Assembly (NCBI RefSeq): GCF_018691265.1
Contig: NW_024881313.1
Span: 12,969,001-13,033,000, forward strand
Direction of reading: 5' to 3'
Origin: Tyto alba
Lineage: Eukaryota; Chordata; Aves; Strigiformes; Tytonidae
DNA: 64,000 nt
Under the pieces are notes generated by a model. That model ran no database searches. It saw only the letters and a program-made list of their open reading frames with translations, and had not been told where the DNA came from. The position numbers and the translations under genes were made by a program. Positions 26,935-38,745 of this stretch are shown in pieces (position 1 is the stretch's first letter; each line of letters begins with the position of its first letter).

Positions 26935-27942
26935 TGTCGTGGTTTGAGCTCAGAGGGCAACTGAGCATCACACAGCTGATCACTCCCTCATTCCCCTTCA
27001 AGTAATGAGAAGGGGAAAATAAGCCAAGTTTGGGATTTGAGATAGGACAGGGAGGGGAAAATCACCCATTATGGTCACGGGCAACAGGCAGACTCGTTAG
27101 GGGAAGAAAAAAAGAACATAGATTTATTACAGACACTAACAACAACACTTAACGGAGTAGGACAGTGAGAAGCATTGCCACACCTTGAGAACACCTTCCC
27201 CCCCACCCCTCCCTTCTTCCTGGGCTCAGTTCTGCTCCAAATATCTCTACCTCCTCCCCTCAGTAGCGCAGGGGCAGGGAATGGGGGGGTGCAGTCAGTG
27301 CTGTCGCTTCTTCTAACTTCAGTGGGAGGAGCTTCTGGAACTTGCTCCCCCTGCTCCATCGTGGTCCCCCTCTCACAGGAGACAGTCCTCCACAAACTTT
27401 CTCTGACCTGGGTCCCTCCCATGGGTTGCAGCCCTTCTTGAGCTGCTCCAGCGTGGGACACCCCCCCATGCTGCAATCCTCTCAGTGCTGAACTACAACA
27501 GCAGGGGCTACCTTTTCCCACAAGACCCCGGGATTCTTCAGGCACAGCACCTTGATCATCCATGTGAAAAACACAGGCTGTAAATCCGTGTCTTCTCCAC
27601 CATAGACCTTCACGGATGATGGAGTGGCCACCTTACTGTCTCACCACAGGATACAGGGGGGTCTCTGCTCCGGCACACCTCCCCCTCCTTTCTTCCTCCA
27701 TTCCTCCACTGACCTTGGTGTTCACGCAGCTGCAGCAACTCCTCCTCACAAGTCCCACTGCTCGTCACCACGTCCCTTCTTAAATACGTTATCGCAGAGG
27801 CACAATTGACTGGCTTTGTCTTGGTGCAGAGGTGGGGCCAACTTGGAGCTGGGGGAGCTTCAAGAAGCTTCTCACAAGGGGCTGCCCCTATAGACCCCTC
27901 CCCTGCTACCAAAATCCCCACCACTCACTCAAACCCAGGACA
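26935..27942 (-). mobile_element. Intact solo LTR, avian ERV family B (1008 bp)
   Basis: A complete LTR in minus orientation. On the plus strand it starts TGTCGTGGTTTGAGC and ends AACCCAGGACA, and is flanked by a perfect 5-bp duplication AAAAT (26930-26934 and 27943-27947). On its own strand there is a TATA-like box 'tatttaag' (complement of about 27779-27786) and an AATAAA polyadenylation signal (complement of 27123-27128), about 655 bp apart. That is a long transcribed interval for an LTR. A 162-codon open frame runs in the LTR sense direction from 27563 to 27075, and most of it is shared with the copy at 37646-38443. No internal viral genes adjoin it, so it is a solo LTR. Its closest relative in the window is the inverted copy 10 kb downstream. 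Confidence 0.93.
27123..27128 (-). terminator. AATAAA polyadenylation signal of family B LTR
   Basis: The plus strand reads TTTATT, so the minus strand gives AATAAA in the correct orientation and position (near the downstream end) for the LTR at 26935-27942. The equivalent signal is conserved in the inverted copy at 38348-38353. Confidence 0.75.
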
Positions 27943-27947
27943 AAAAT

Positions 27948-30900
27948 ATAGGACCTTACGGTACAAGGTCCAAGGTGAATAAATGGAAGAATTTTCAGGC
28001 AGCCTCAAGTGTTTTCCAACTTAGTGGCTGACTTGCCCCAGTATATGGGAAAGTTTGAAACATCGGCTGAGACATCCTTCACCTTGATCTCTGAAACAAG
28101 AAAAAAACGGCACCGGGTTTGGCTGTCAGCTGCTGAGGAATGTAAATGAAGTTTGCTATTTTATTATTAACTTGATTGATATATCCTAGGTAAAAGCACT
28201 CTGGAGTACTCCTGCTAAGTAGTGATATTGGGTAAAATAGCTGTTTTGCATCTCCCCAGTTATCATTATGTTAATTAAGTTAATAAAGTTACAGCCTCTA
28301 GCTGTAATCATATTCTTATGTGTATATCTTATTTGCCTGAGGTGTTTGAATCAACACACTGGTCTTATCAATTCTGACAAAACACATATTTTGTTACATA
28401 ATTACCAGTTTAAAAGGAAGTTTTGGGGTGTTGGAATGTATTCAGTTACTGGTACATTGAAACTTATTCACTTTTAAGAAATATACCAAAGGGATATATG
28501 TACATAACTTTTAAAGTACAACTGCAGTCCCCACATACAAACTCACGTTACATCAATGAGGACTTTACTAAGCCCAGGGTAGTGTAGACAATCATATGTC
28601 TTTTTAAACAACATTTTATAGATCATTACATCAAATAGAGTCACCTCTATTTAAATTAGATTTTCTTTCTCTAAATTGGTGAGAGTTTGCCAAATATCCT
28701 AAAATATCTCATCTCCACAGTTTTCGAAACAATCTTTGACTGTATAACTAAAAGGGGTTTTTTTCTGACCTTGCTCTGAATAATGATAGTGCAATTGGAT
28801 TTGAAATTAAAATGCAAGTAAGAGGAGAAAATTCACTTAAAACTGAGGCAGAGAAACACTTCTTATAATCATTTACCAGTTCTGAATTAGACTATGGAAT
28901 CCAAACGGCATTATTGAAACCTAAGAATTCAGTTTCACCACAGTTTGAGCTATTACATTTCAAAAAAAAAATCACATTGATGTAGAACCTTATGTACGAA
29001 AAAAGCAAAAATCTTGCTTAGACATAAAACAATTTTTGAGGACATCTGAAAGAAGAGATTAGATGAGCACCTTAATCCATATTATTTCTACAGTATTCCT
29101 CACCCATTCCTCTGAGGCATCCACTTCCAGCCACAATCTGAAACAGGCTGTAAAGTACATGTCTTTCTGCTTATACCAGGATATATCATTATATGGGACC
29201 AATAGGATTAACAGCAACTTAACCCTTCTAAGGATTGCTTTCTTATTTGTTTCTTCACCTCACTGTACAAATATGCTAATATGTAAATTAGAAGATTGCA
29301 ACCAGAAGACTGGCAAAATACACTCAGTGCAACATTAATCTGTAGGTTTGCACTCCCCCGTAGAAAACCATGCAGGCCTTTTAGTGTGGAAGAGACAATG
29401 GAAAAATCAAAGTGGAGGTTTGGGGCAGAATAAGGTACTGAATGCTGTTTTGAGGGTATGGGCAGCTGTAGAGCTTGAATTCAGATTTACTGTGGGCCTT
29501 TTGGATCCAGAACTGGTTTGTCAGTTTTGGGAAAGAATGTGGAAAGGGGATTCTCAGTGAAAGGGAAATCACTTAAAAAAAATTGTGGAAAGTAAACAAT
29601 GTTAAATATTTCATACCAAGAATGGAAATTTAAAATTCAGAAACCAAAAGTCAAGCACACAAAAAATGCATTCATTAAAAACAAATATTCACTTTATTTT
29701 GGAATTAAACTCAAAAGATAACTGATTTATGAATCTCTTGTTTGGAAATAGTCTTCTGGCTTTTTTTTTTTTTCCAAAATATGCAGTAGAATTTCCATGG
29801 TGATATTCAGTGAAGCTCCTCCATGTTCATACATGAACTACTAAACGTAACAAAACAATCAGTTGATAGACTCTTAGTTGTAATCAGACTCTCAGTTGCA
29901 ATGAGATCATAACTGTGTTATCCAAACTGTTAAGAATTCAAGTCTTTCTTACTATGGAAATCAGTAAAGTAAGCAGAAAGCTTACTTTCTTTGTTTAAAA
30001 TACTTGGGGTTCTAATAATAAATTTCAGACCTGGTCTGAGGTGTGCTAAGGTCAATGGAAAAGCTCACAACAGTTAGGGTGGACTTTTAATCAGGTATAT
30101 ATTCATTTTTATTTTTTTTTTTAAGAAAAATTACATCATATTTTCCTCTGAAAAGAGTTCATTGAAGATAATACACTGGACTTGAAGACATACTGAAAAC
30201 TTTGGCAATGTTTTTTCCCCATCTAGTGCCTTTTTTTCTCCTTTCTGAAACTGTAAATAGTTGTGGTTTAACTATATTCTAAAATTTAAAGATTTAGCTA
30301 AACTCCTATATCATCCAAATGTTGCCCTGTAATTTCACTCACAAAACAAATCTATCATACTCTAATGTACAATTATTTCATCAAACTGGGTTTGTTTAAT
30401 TTCAACCAGCAATGTTACTATGTCAGGGAAGATTAACTCAGTCCAACCCATTTTCAAAATTGTCACTGACTCATAAGTTCTTTGTTGGGTTGAAACGAAG
30501 TGCATGAAGTCAATGGGCATTTTCACTTTCATGGCAACTGGGGAAGACACCACTTGCACAGTGGTAGTATCAGCAGTTCCATAGTGTTCATTCTGTTCCA
30601 ATTTTACTGTAACTGCCTTTTCTTGAATCTGATTCACTAAAAGCCTCAGATATCAGTAAGCAACATAAATGTTTAGGATAGCCTGTTTGTATAGTCATCA
30701 TTTTAACAGACTCATCATGGACACCAATTTACAAATTCTCTCATCCTCCTTAGATTTAGAGAACATAATTACAGTATGACTGTGATGTTTAGGTTAGCTT
30801 TCACTTTGCTTTTGCATTGGGTTTGAGAATTTTAAGGGGAGTTCTTTTTCCAGTTCCCTCTAGTTCAGCCAAATTAGCAATGCTAGTACTAGTACAAATC

Positions 30901-33900
30901 ACAAAGTTTTGGTATTGATTTCACAGACACCTCAAACAAGATTTTGAAAAGGAAAACCTATTAAGAAACTTAATCATTTGTAGTAAAATTATGTTAGCTA
31001 CTACTTGGCAAGATTGCTTTAGAACTAAGGCTTTGAAGCCTGTCACAGGTCTTAAAAATAAAATTGCATGAGTAGTTGAGGAGAACTGTATTAAAATGCA
31101 AATTTCCAGCTGTTAATATTTCTTCAAAAACCAATAATCCCTCAAGGCCACCAATATGTCAAATACTTAATGGAAAAATATCCCTTAGGCAGAATGGCCT
31201 TTCTAAGTTGACTTTTGATTAAACTTAAAATACGATATAGCAAAAAAACTTAAAATCAAAAAGAGGATATAAATATAGTACTAGACTAAAATGTCATAGA
31301 GAATGCAATTGGAGGGGCAAATTTAAGGTCACTAATTCTTAAGTAATTTTCTACCCTTTTTGAGGATTATCCAAGGAAATAATTACTAATATAAGGTATA
31401 CCCTATAGCACACACCTACAAACGGGCCTTGGAGGAACAGAAACAAATACTTTTTTGAAGTAATACAGATATAAACATAAAGTTGGAATATAGTTGGCCT
31501 GTACAGGTGAGAAGTCAAAGTCTCCATTGCCAAACACTTCTGCTTCTATTCTGTTGTACAAAATCTGGAATTTGAGGCTCAAAATTATCAAGTGAGAGTA
31601 CAACAGATCTTCATTTCCTTGGCTATTGATTTCCAGGACTATATGTGTCTCTGTCAAACCTAGCAGTCAGATTTCCTTTGAAAAAGAATGACTGAATCAA
31701 AAGTCTAACCCTGTTCTCACAGAAAACAGTGACACAATATTAATGTAAGGAGGACTGAAATCTTGGTCTGCTTAAGTTGCGGTCCACTGTGACTGAGTAC
31801 ATCAAAATTTTGAGGAAATTAAATTGTCATTTTTTCATCAAGTCAACCCCAGCACCAATAGCTGCTAACATCTTGAATTACATAATTCCTAAGTGTTGTC
31901 CTATAAAACAGATTTATGGAAAAGGAATAACAAAATGGCACTTTACTGACTAGCATACTTTGTGACATCAGTGATGCCGCAATATCTTCTTTTACAATTA
32001 AATATTTGTTACAGTGAGGTAAAAAAGCATGACAGGTCCACACTCTTTGTAGTGCCAATGAGTAAAGAGAACTTTTAGTAACAAGAAAAGGCAAGTCTAG
32101 GTGCCTGAAGTATAATCTTGTCTCAGTTCATCTCTAACCTACTGAACAATTGTTTTTGAATAGGAATTAGACAAGTGTTTTGTTCAGATAAGAAAATCTT
32201 GTGTGATCATGAGGAAACAGCAGCTGGACTCTCTTCTGGTGTGAAGCAAAATAGTACTACTGATATATCTTGAAGATATGAAGGTCTACATCAGTTAAGA
32301 ACATGACATTGCATTTGATCTTCAGAAGATGTGATATGATGTTCTTAATCTGCAATATAGTTTCAAAGAACAGGTTTTCAGTGCTGAAGTTATCTTATAG
32401 TCTTCAAAATATAATAATCTTTATAGCATCATTTTAACTTTTGAGGCTTCAGTCACCAGTGCGTTACTCTAGTGAATGTGAACCATCTAACAACAATGAA
32501 ATTACCCTGGGAAAAAAAGTATGAGGCAGGAGCAAGTTAAGACCCCTGTTTTTAAATATGATCAGTAAAATCTGTAGTTTGTACAGATAGAGAAAAATGT
32601 CAAACAAACATTTATTTTCTTCTGCAAAGAAATCTGAAGATAAAACTAATGTTACAGGTGATATTTTACCTGAAAATTTAAAAAGAATGGGTTTGTTTCA
32701 GATCTAAAACATTCTAGATTCTACCTATGTACTCCAGAACCACAGGACTCGGGCACTGATATGGCTGGGTGAAATCTGGGTTTCACAGAAATTTAGGACA
32801 AGTTTTTCTGACATCTTTAGTTTCTGGATTTCAGTTGTTGCTTATTAAGGAGATTTGGCAGATTCCAGCTTCAAGAGATATTAACACCTAAGCAAGACAT
32901 ATGGCAATTTACATATCTGAATCCAGTCTCTATGTACATCTGCATATTCAAAACCAGGGATCCTTAAAATGGTTGAGGGAGAGAAGCAGGAAGGGGATGA
33001 AGGAGTTATAACAGGAAGTGTGAAAAAAAAGTAAGAGATAAGCACCTATACCTATCTTTAAGATAGATCTCTGGAGTATGTGTATCAAATCAGTAGAGAC
33101 TCTAGATTTCATCAGCCCTAATTCATAACCTCCCTGCAGAGTTACAGAAGTACCCTGAATTCTGTAGTCCTCCTGTCCAGTTCTTGACAGCTAAGCAAGC
33201 TAACTGAACATCTGAAGGTGTCTGACCACCTTCCCATATAACCTAAACTCCCGATACAGGATTCTGGATTTTAAACTCTGAGTTTAAAGAATACAATGTA
33301 TTTTCCTTCAGAGGTTAATAATCCAATCTAGTTACCTTGAAAGACACTTCAAAAAAAGCACCCATCCTTTTGAAACCTCAAGCATTTATTTTCTGGTGAG
33401 CACCTAGAACAGATAAAGTAGAATCACACAATGACTTTTCATGTGATCAGCAGGTTTCTAGTTCACTGAGTGCCAAGTTCTTTTCTGTAAAAAGAAACTG
33501 AAATCTAAAGAAACAAGAAATTATATTTCAATATTTTGATGCCCTTTTTAAAACTACTGGTTTTTTTCAGTCACAAAGAGGTCACTTTCTGGGTGTTGAG
33601 GACACCACATTAAAGACAATGACCAGTCTTGATTATGGCCAAAGATCACATTCATATCTTGGATATAACCAGTGATAAAAATGTACTTGTTGACATAGGG
33701 TGTCACAGCAGCATTTCCCTGTGCATCACAATAGCTGTACAAACAGTTTCATTTGCTCAGCTGGAGGATGAATGGTAGCACTTCTACATTTTCAGTTTGA
33801 CAAGTCTATGCTTAAGAAAGGGTAGAAAATTAAAACAAAATATAGTTAGAATAACAGTAAGCAAATATTATTCCACTTGCATCATTTATCATGAACAACT

Positions 33901-34432
33901 TTAAATGAAAAATATTTCAAGTGCATTTCAATGTAATTCCCTGAACTTGTTTTTCAAATTAATTTTATCAATTCATTCTGGAGTCTTAGTTTTATTTCCA
34001 GCCAAAGTACGTCATCAAAACCATATAAGTACAGTCATATTGTTATCCCAACTTTTCATGGTATTTAACAATGCTTTGTTATAAACTCATTTATGGTTGT
34101 TTGTGAGTCAGACTTAGCAGCAATAAATAATTGTGATAAACATTGTAAAGCTAAAGATGGAATCAAACTGTGTTCTGTATTCGGTTCAGGGAGTTTTATA
34201 TCCCTTTCTCTCCGTGACTTCAGAGAAGGAAAGAAAGACTCTTTCAGCCTCCCCCAGATTCAAAATTAAATGCTGTCACACTTTCATTCATTTAACACTT
34301 TTTTAGGTTGCCTTATTAGAAATTTTAGCTTATGAACAGGTTATTTATGCAATAGAGTTATAGCTTTGTTTCATCATCACACTCATTTTACCTTTGCTTA
34401 TTTGGCAGGAAGCTCTGACAATCTTTTTAAAG
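27948..34432. other. AT-rich unique DNA, no gene seen
   Basis: No convincing exon, RNA gene or transposon. A 91-codon minus-strand frame (30637-30362) has a reasonably balanced amino-acid composition, but no recognisable domain and no splice or promoter context that I can defend. Short T-rich tracts occur at 29761-29773 and about 30113-30122. Confidence 0.62.
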
Positions 34433-34437
34433 TTAGA

Positions 34438-34915
34438 TGTCGTGGTTTGAGCCTACTCAGCAGCTAAACACCCCGCAGCCGCTCACCCACCCTCCCCCCA
34501 CTTGGGAATGGGGAGGGAATCGGAGGGGCAAAGGGAGACTCGCGGGTTGAGATAAAAACAGTTTAATAACAGTAACAGAATAATACACTGACAGCAGTAT
34601 CAGCAGGTAATGCACAATACAGCTGCTCACCAACACCCACCCGCTCCCAGACAGCAATCCCCAACACAGAAGCCCCACAACCACACTCCCAGAAGAGAGA
34701 GCCCCTCCCAGCCCACTCCTGCCTTTATATAGTGAGCGCAGTGTCACATGACATGGACTATCGGCCAATCGGGGCCCAGCCCTCCAGCTGTGCTCCCCCC
34801 GCCCCCGCACACAGGTGAGGGCACTGGGACCTGGGGAGCCCCTGGGGTCTCAGGGTGCTGCAGCTCCTCCCGCTGCCAGACCAACGGGAACCCTATTCCA
34901 GCCCCAACCAGGACA
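34438..34915 (-). mobile_element. Solo LTR related to family A (478 bp)
   Basis: A complete short LTR in minus orientation. Plus-strand ends are TGTCGTGGTTTGAGCC and AACCAGGACA, flanked by a perfect 5-bp duplication TTAGA (34433-34437 and 34916-34920). The left part, including the C-rich segment 'cccaccctccccccacttgg' and 'gggagactcgcgggttgaga', aligns with the family A LTRs. The right part (the LTR's U3) differs and is shorter, so this is a related subfamily. A TATA box lies at about 34724-34732 (complement, 'ctatataaa') and an ATTAAA-type signal lies near 34561-34566. The clean duplication and little visible decay suggest a relatively young insertion. Confidence 0.92.
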
Positions 34916-34920
34916 TTAGA

Positions 34921-35897
34921 GGTCTTGCACTTTTATTGAGTCTAGTTTCTGATATTTCCCTTTATTTTCCTAAGGACCATTTGGACTTGAATTTCTGTTT
35001 CAAACAAATCCAAATACCTTTATTTCTTTGTTGTCTAAACAGGATTTTTTAAATTTAATTATTCCTAAAGGCTCTCTTTACATTTAAATGGACATTTGAG
35101 AAAGTGTTATTTTTTCTCATTTACCTTTCATCTTTGAAAGATGGATTTTGTCTTTTTTTTTAGTTTGATAAGGAAGTTGCTTGAGCATTGCCAGATTCTT
35201 AATTAATTCCCCAAATGATAATGTTGTTTGGTGTTTGGTTTTGGGGCTTGGGTTTTTTTTACACTTAAGTAGCATTTTACTTTGTTATCCAGTTATAGCA
35301 TCAGATGGTCTTGTCATATTGTAGGCAAACTTTTTTAGTATTCACACAACAATGGAAGCAGGAAGGTATTATGCAGTGGTTTACATTTAGACATATGATA
35401 TTTTTAACTACAAATTTCAAAGAGCCTTATCTTAAATAGTTGAGAAACAATTAAAGTTTCCATCAGAGAAAGAATATGAGTAAGTTAAAAGTCATGAGTT
35501 TCTGTAAAACATATCCCAACAATTGGTGTTGTCTAAAAATTAAATCCTTTGGCATTCTTATAAAAATTGCTCAAACTGAGTATTTTATTATGTTGTAAAA
35601 TGAGTTTTTATCATCAGATAAAGACAAAAATAATAAAGAAAAATCCTGGTAACTGATTTGGATTTAGTACCCAGTAATAACACTTATTCTGAATGTCCCC
35701 TATGAACTACTGTAAGTAATGGAATTTTTCTTGTTTGGTCTGTTGAGTCACTTTAATTTTGTTGGGTGACTAAGATTATACTTTTCTGGGAGATCAACTG
35801 GTATCTTAAAAGATGAATTATTTTCTTTGGCATGTGTTTATGATTTGCTTGTCTTTGACCAAAGTGGTAAATAGATTTATAACCTGTCATTTCCAAC
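34921..35897. other. AT-rich unique DNA, no gene seen
   Basis: T-rich, low-complexity unique sequence between two LTRs with no recognisable feature. Confidence 0.65.
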
Positions 35898-36762
35898 TAT
35901 GGTGGTTTGACCTTGACTGGGTGACAGATACCTGCCAGCCTCTCTCTCATTGCCCCTCGTCTCACATGCCCTCTGCTGGGGGAGAAAAAAAAAGATTAAA
36001 AAATCTTGCAGATTGAGATAAAGATAGTGACATCACTTACCAATTACTGTAATGGGCAAATCAGACTTGGCTTTGGGGAAATTATTTTAATTTATTGACA
36101 ATTGAAACAGATTTGGATGGTGGGAAATAATGACAAAATTAAACCACCCAGGTTCAACTTCAAGCCTTCATTTCCAACTTTTCTACTTCCTCCCTGCCAC
36201 AAGCAACACGGAGGGATGAGGAATGGGAGACTTACAGCCCATAATAATTCCTCTCCGCTGCTCCTTCTTTACCCTTGCTAGAGCCTCTTTGTGGGCTGCC
36301 ATTCTCTGGGGTAAACCTGCTCCAGCATGGGTTCTCCATGGACCACCCTTCCTTCAGGAAATATCCACAAGCTTCTGTGTGGAGTCCTCCATGCCATGTG
36401 GATATTTGTTTCAGCAGTGCTTTTATGGGCTGCAGGAAAATACCTGCTTGATCACTGTCTCTTTCATAGGCTGCAGAGGACTCTCTGCTCTGCCCCTGGA
36501 GCACCTTCTCACTCTCCTTCTTTGGCCTTCATGTTCATACTGCTGTTTCCCACTGGTTTTCCTCATTCCTACACATCTGGCATTTTTGTGCTTCCTTTAA
36601 ATATGTTTTCATAGAGGTTCCACTAGGTTTGCTGATGGGCTCAGCTATGTCCTATGGTAGATCCATGGAGGATCTGGATAGAATTGGCTGTGTCCAGCAT
36701 GGGACAATCCCTGGCCTCCTCTCACAGAGGCTACCTCTGCAACCACACCAGACCCTATTAGA
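35898..36762 (-). mobile_element. Eroded solo LTR, avian ERV family B
   Basis: Minus-orientation LTR starting on the plus strand at 'tatggtggtttgacc' and fading near 'gaccctattaga'. Its right boundary is uncertain by some bases. It shares the layout of the 24577-25638 copy: a GC-richer body, the motif 'cctgctccagcatgggttct' near 36317, the block 'ggagcacctt...tccttctttggcctt', a TATA-like 'cttta/aatatg' (about 36595-36604) and polyadenylation-like signals (complement of 36086-36096). No clear target duplication remains. Accumulated substitutions make it one of the older copies in the window. Confidence 0.78.
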
Positions 36763-37645
36763 TACTTCTGATAAGTATTTTATACAAAGAAAAAATCATC
36801 ATTATCAAAGTTCTTATACATTTTCCTAAAATGGAGCTAAGTTATTTAGGAAAGAAAATTGGGAAAGGATTTCTAACACATGTTTAAAATTTGTAGAAAT
36901 ATATGCAATCTTAGTAAAAACTTTCTTGGATAACAAAGTACTTTCCTAGCATTTTCTTTTTTTCATGGATAACAGGAAGTATGAGTCTTTTAGCATTCCC
37001 TTATTTAGGCTGCAGATCTCAAGCAATTGGCAGTCAAAGACTGCCCAATAATATTTACATACCATGATATTCATGTTCTTTAAGTATTATGTGTAAAACT
37101 AAGTGTCTCTTCAAGTCAGTAAGTACAGAAGCCAGATTATAATAATATAAATTCCTCAAAAATATATTTGAATTGGTTTATTTATAAGTATTTTTGTATC
37201 TTTATTAAGATGTAATTCCTACAATGGTTTTGTAGAAAAATGCAATAGCAAGCAGCAGCTTCTTGCTGTTAATGAAAATTGAGGCAATTATATTGAATAG
37301 ATGATGAGACATAGGACCATATCAACCATAAACACAAGTGTCAGAAGAAGTCTGATTATTTTTCAACTTGTTGGTAAATGAATAAGGCCCCTTCATTCAA
37401 TTTGCAGTCCAAAAGAGTGGCTCTAAAACTGCAATATCTTAGGCAGACACTCTGTACATGCAGCTTACATATGCATGTAAGCAATGTGACATCGAAGGGG
37501 CAAAGATGTGTGCAGATGAATTGGGATGGCTCCAGGTGAAAAGAATTTATAAATAAAAAAACAAAATAAGTACAAGAGACTGTAAATAGGCAAGATATAA
37601 TGCCAAATACAAAAGGATGACACTCATAGCTAATTTGTTAAACGA
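36763..37645. other. AT-rich unique DNA, no gene seen
   Basis: Ordinary AT-rich sequence. One short perfect inverted repeat, gcttacat/atgtaagc with a 4-nt loop, occurs at 37463-37482. No transposon or gene is recognised. Confidence 0.65.
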
Positions 37646-38443
37646 TTGTTAAAGACCAGCAGCTGCACTTCTTTGATAACGTATTTAAGAAGGGACGTGG
37701 TGATGAGCAGTGGGACTTCTGAGGAGAAGCTGCTGCAGCAGCAGCTGCATGAACACCAAGGTCAGTGGAGGAATGGAGGAAGAAAGGAAGGGGGAGGCGT
37801 GCTGGAGCAGAGACCCCCCTGTATCCCGTGGTAAGACAGCAGGGCGGCCCCTCCCTGCCACCCATGAAGATCCACGGTGGAGCAGACGTTGATTTGTGGC
37901 CTGTGTTTGTTTTTAGCTGGCTGAGCAAAGTGCTGTGCCTGAAGAATCCCGGGGTCTTGTGGGAAAAGGTAGACCCACTGCTGTAGTTCAGCGCTGGGAG
38001 GATTGCAGCATGTGGGGGTGTCCCACTCTGGAGCAGCCCAAGAAGGGCTGCAGCCCATGGGAGGGACTCAGTTCAGAGAAAGTTTGTGGAGGACTGTCTC
38101 CTGTGAGAGGGGGACCACGATGGAGCAGGGGGAGCAAGTTCCAGAAGCTCCTCCCACTGAAGTTAGAAGAAGTGACAGCACTGACTGCACCCCCCCGTTC
38201 CCTGCCCCTGCGCTACTGAGGGGAGGAGGTAGAGAAATTGGGAGCAGAACTGAGCCCAGGAAGAAGGGAGGGGTGGGAGGGAAAGTGTTCTCAAGATGTG
38301 GCAATGCTTCTCACTGTCCTACTTTGTTACGTGTTGTTAGTATATGTAATAAATGTATGGGGTTTGTTCTTTCCCTAACGAGTCTACATTTTGCTCGTGA
38401 CCATCTGTGGTGGTTGGCTGATAACCTGGCTCAAACCACTACA
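37646..38443 (+). mobile_element. 5'-truncated family B LTR
   Basis: Plus-orientation copy of the LTR at 26935-27942, with very high similarity over most of its length, for example the blocks around 'gagagggggaccacgatgga' and 'tcctgtgagagggggaccac'. Similarity fades upstream of about 37646, so roughly the first 115 bp of the LTR are missing. The 3' end is intact at 'ctcaaaccactaca' (38443). The TATA-like 'tatttaag' is at 37682-37689 and AATAAA at 38348-38353. Without its 5' end no target duplication can be tested. It directly abuts CR1 sequence, so it either inserted into a CR1 that then lost its 5' flank, or was joined to it by deletion. Confidence 0.88.
38348..38353 (+). terminator. AATAAA polyadenylation signal of family B LTR
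   Basis: AATAAA in the sense direction of the plus-oriented LTR, about 660 bp after its TATA-like box and 90 bp before the LTR end. It corresponds to 27123-27128 in the inverted copy. Confidence 0.75.
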
Positions 38444-38745
38444 AGAGTGTGGAGAGGTGGGTGTTGGTCTCTTGTCCCAAGAAACAAGCAATTGGACAAG
38501 AGGGAATGGCCTCAAGTTGTGCCATGGGAGATTTAGATTGGATATTAGGAAAAAATTTCTTCACCAAGAGATGTCAATCATTAGAACAGGATGCCCAAGG
38601 AAGTGGTTGAGTCACCATCCCTGGAGGTATTTAAAAGACATGTAGATGTGGCACTCAGGGATATGGTTTAGTAGTGGACTTGGCAGTGTTAGAATAATGG
38701 TTGACTTGATCTTATACGTCTTTTCCAACCTAAATGTTTCTATAA
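38444..38745 (+). mobile_element. CR1 LINE 3' end fragment
   Basis: Clear CR1 3' region in plus orientation. It contains 'gtttagattggatattagga', 'tttcttcaccaagag', 'gaacaggatgcccaaggaag', 'gagtcaccatccctggaggt', 'tgtagatgtggcactcaggg' and 'cttttccaacctaaatg', in the order found in CR1 elements. The typical terminal octamers are reduced to 'tttctata'. The left edge coincides exactly with the end of the family B LTR, so the CR1 is interrupted there. Confidence 0.92.

Noticed and set aside
24577..27942. Family B LTRs at 24577 and 26935 as 5' and 3' LTRs of one element
   Set aside because: They are in the same orientation, but the younger copy has its own complete AAAAT duplication, the older one is much more diverged, and the 1.3 kb between them has no gag/pol/env, primer-binding site or polypurine tract.
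34457..34810. 117-codon minus-strand frame
   Set aside because: Entirely inside the 478-bp solo LTR; explained by GC-rich LTR sequence.
36223..36614. Open frames of 90-125 codons on both strands
   Set aside because: Inside the eroded family B LTR, overlapping on opposite strands, with no shared frame in the better-preserved copies.
37463..37482. Short hairpin gcttacat/atgtaagc as a microRNA precursor
   Set aside because: The stem is only 8 bp with a 4-nt loop, and flanking bases do not extend the pairing to the length of a pre-miRNA.
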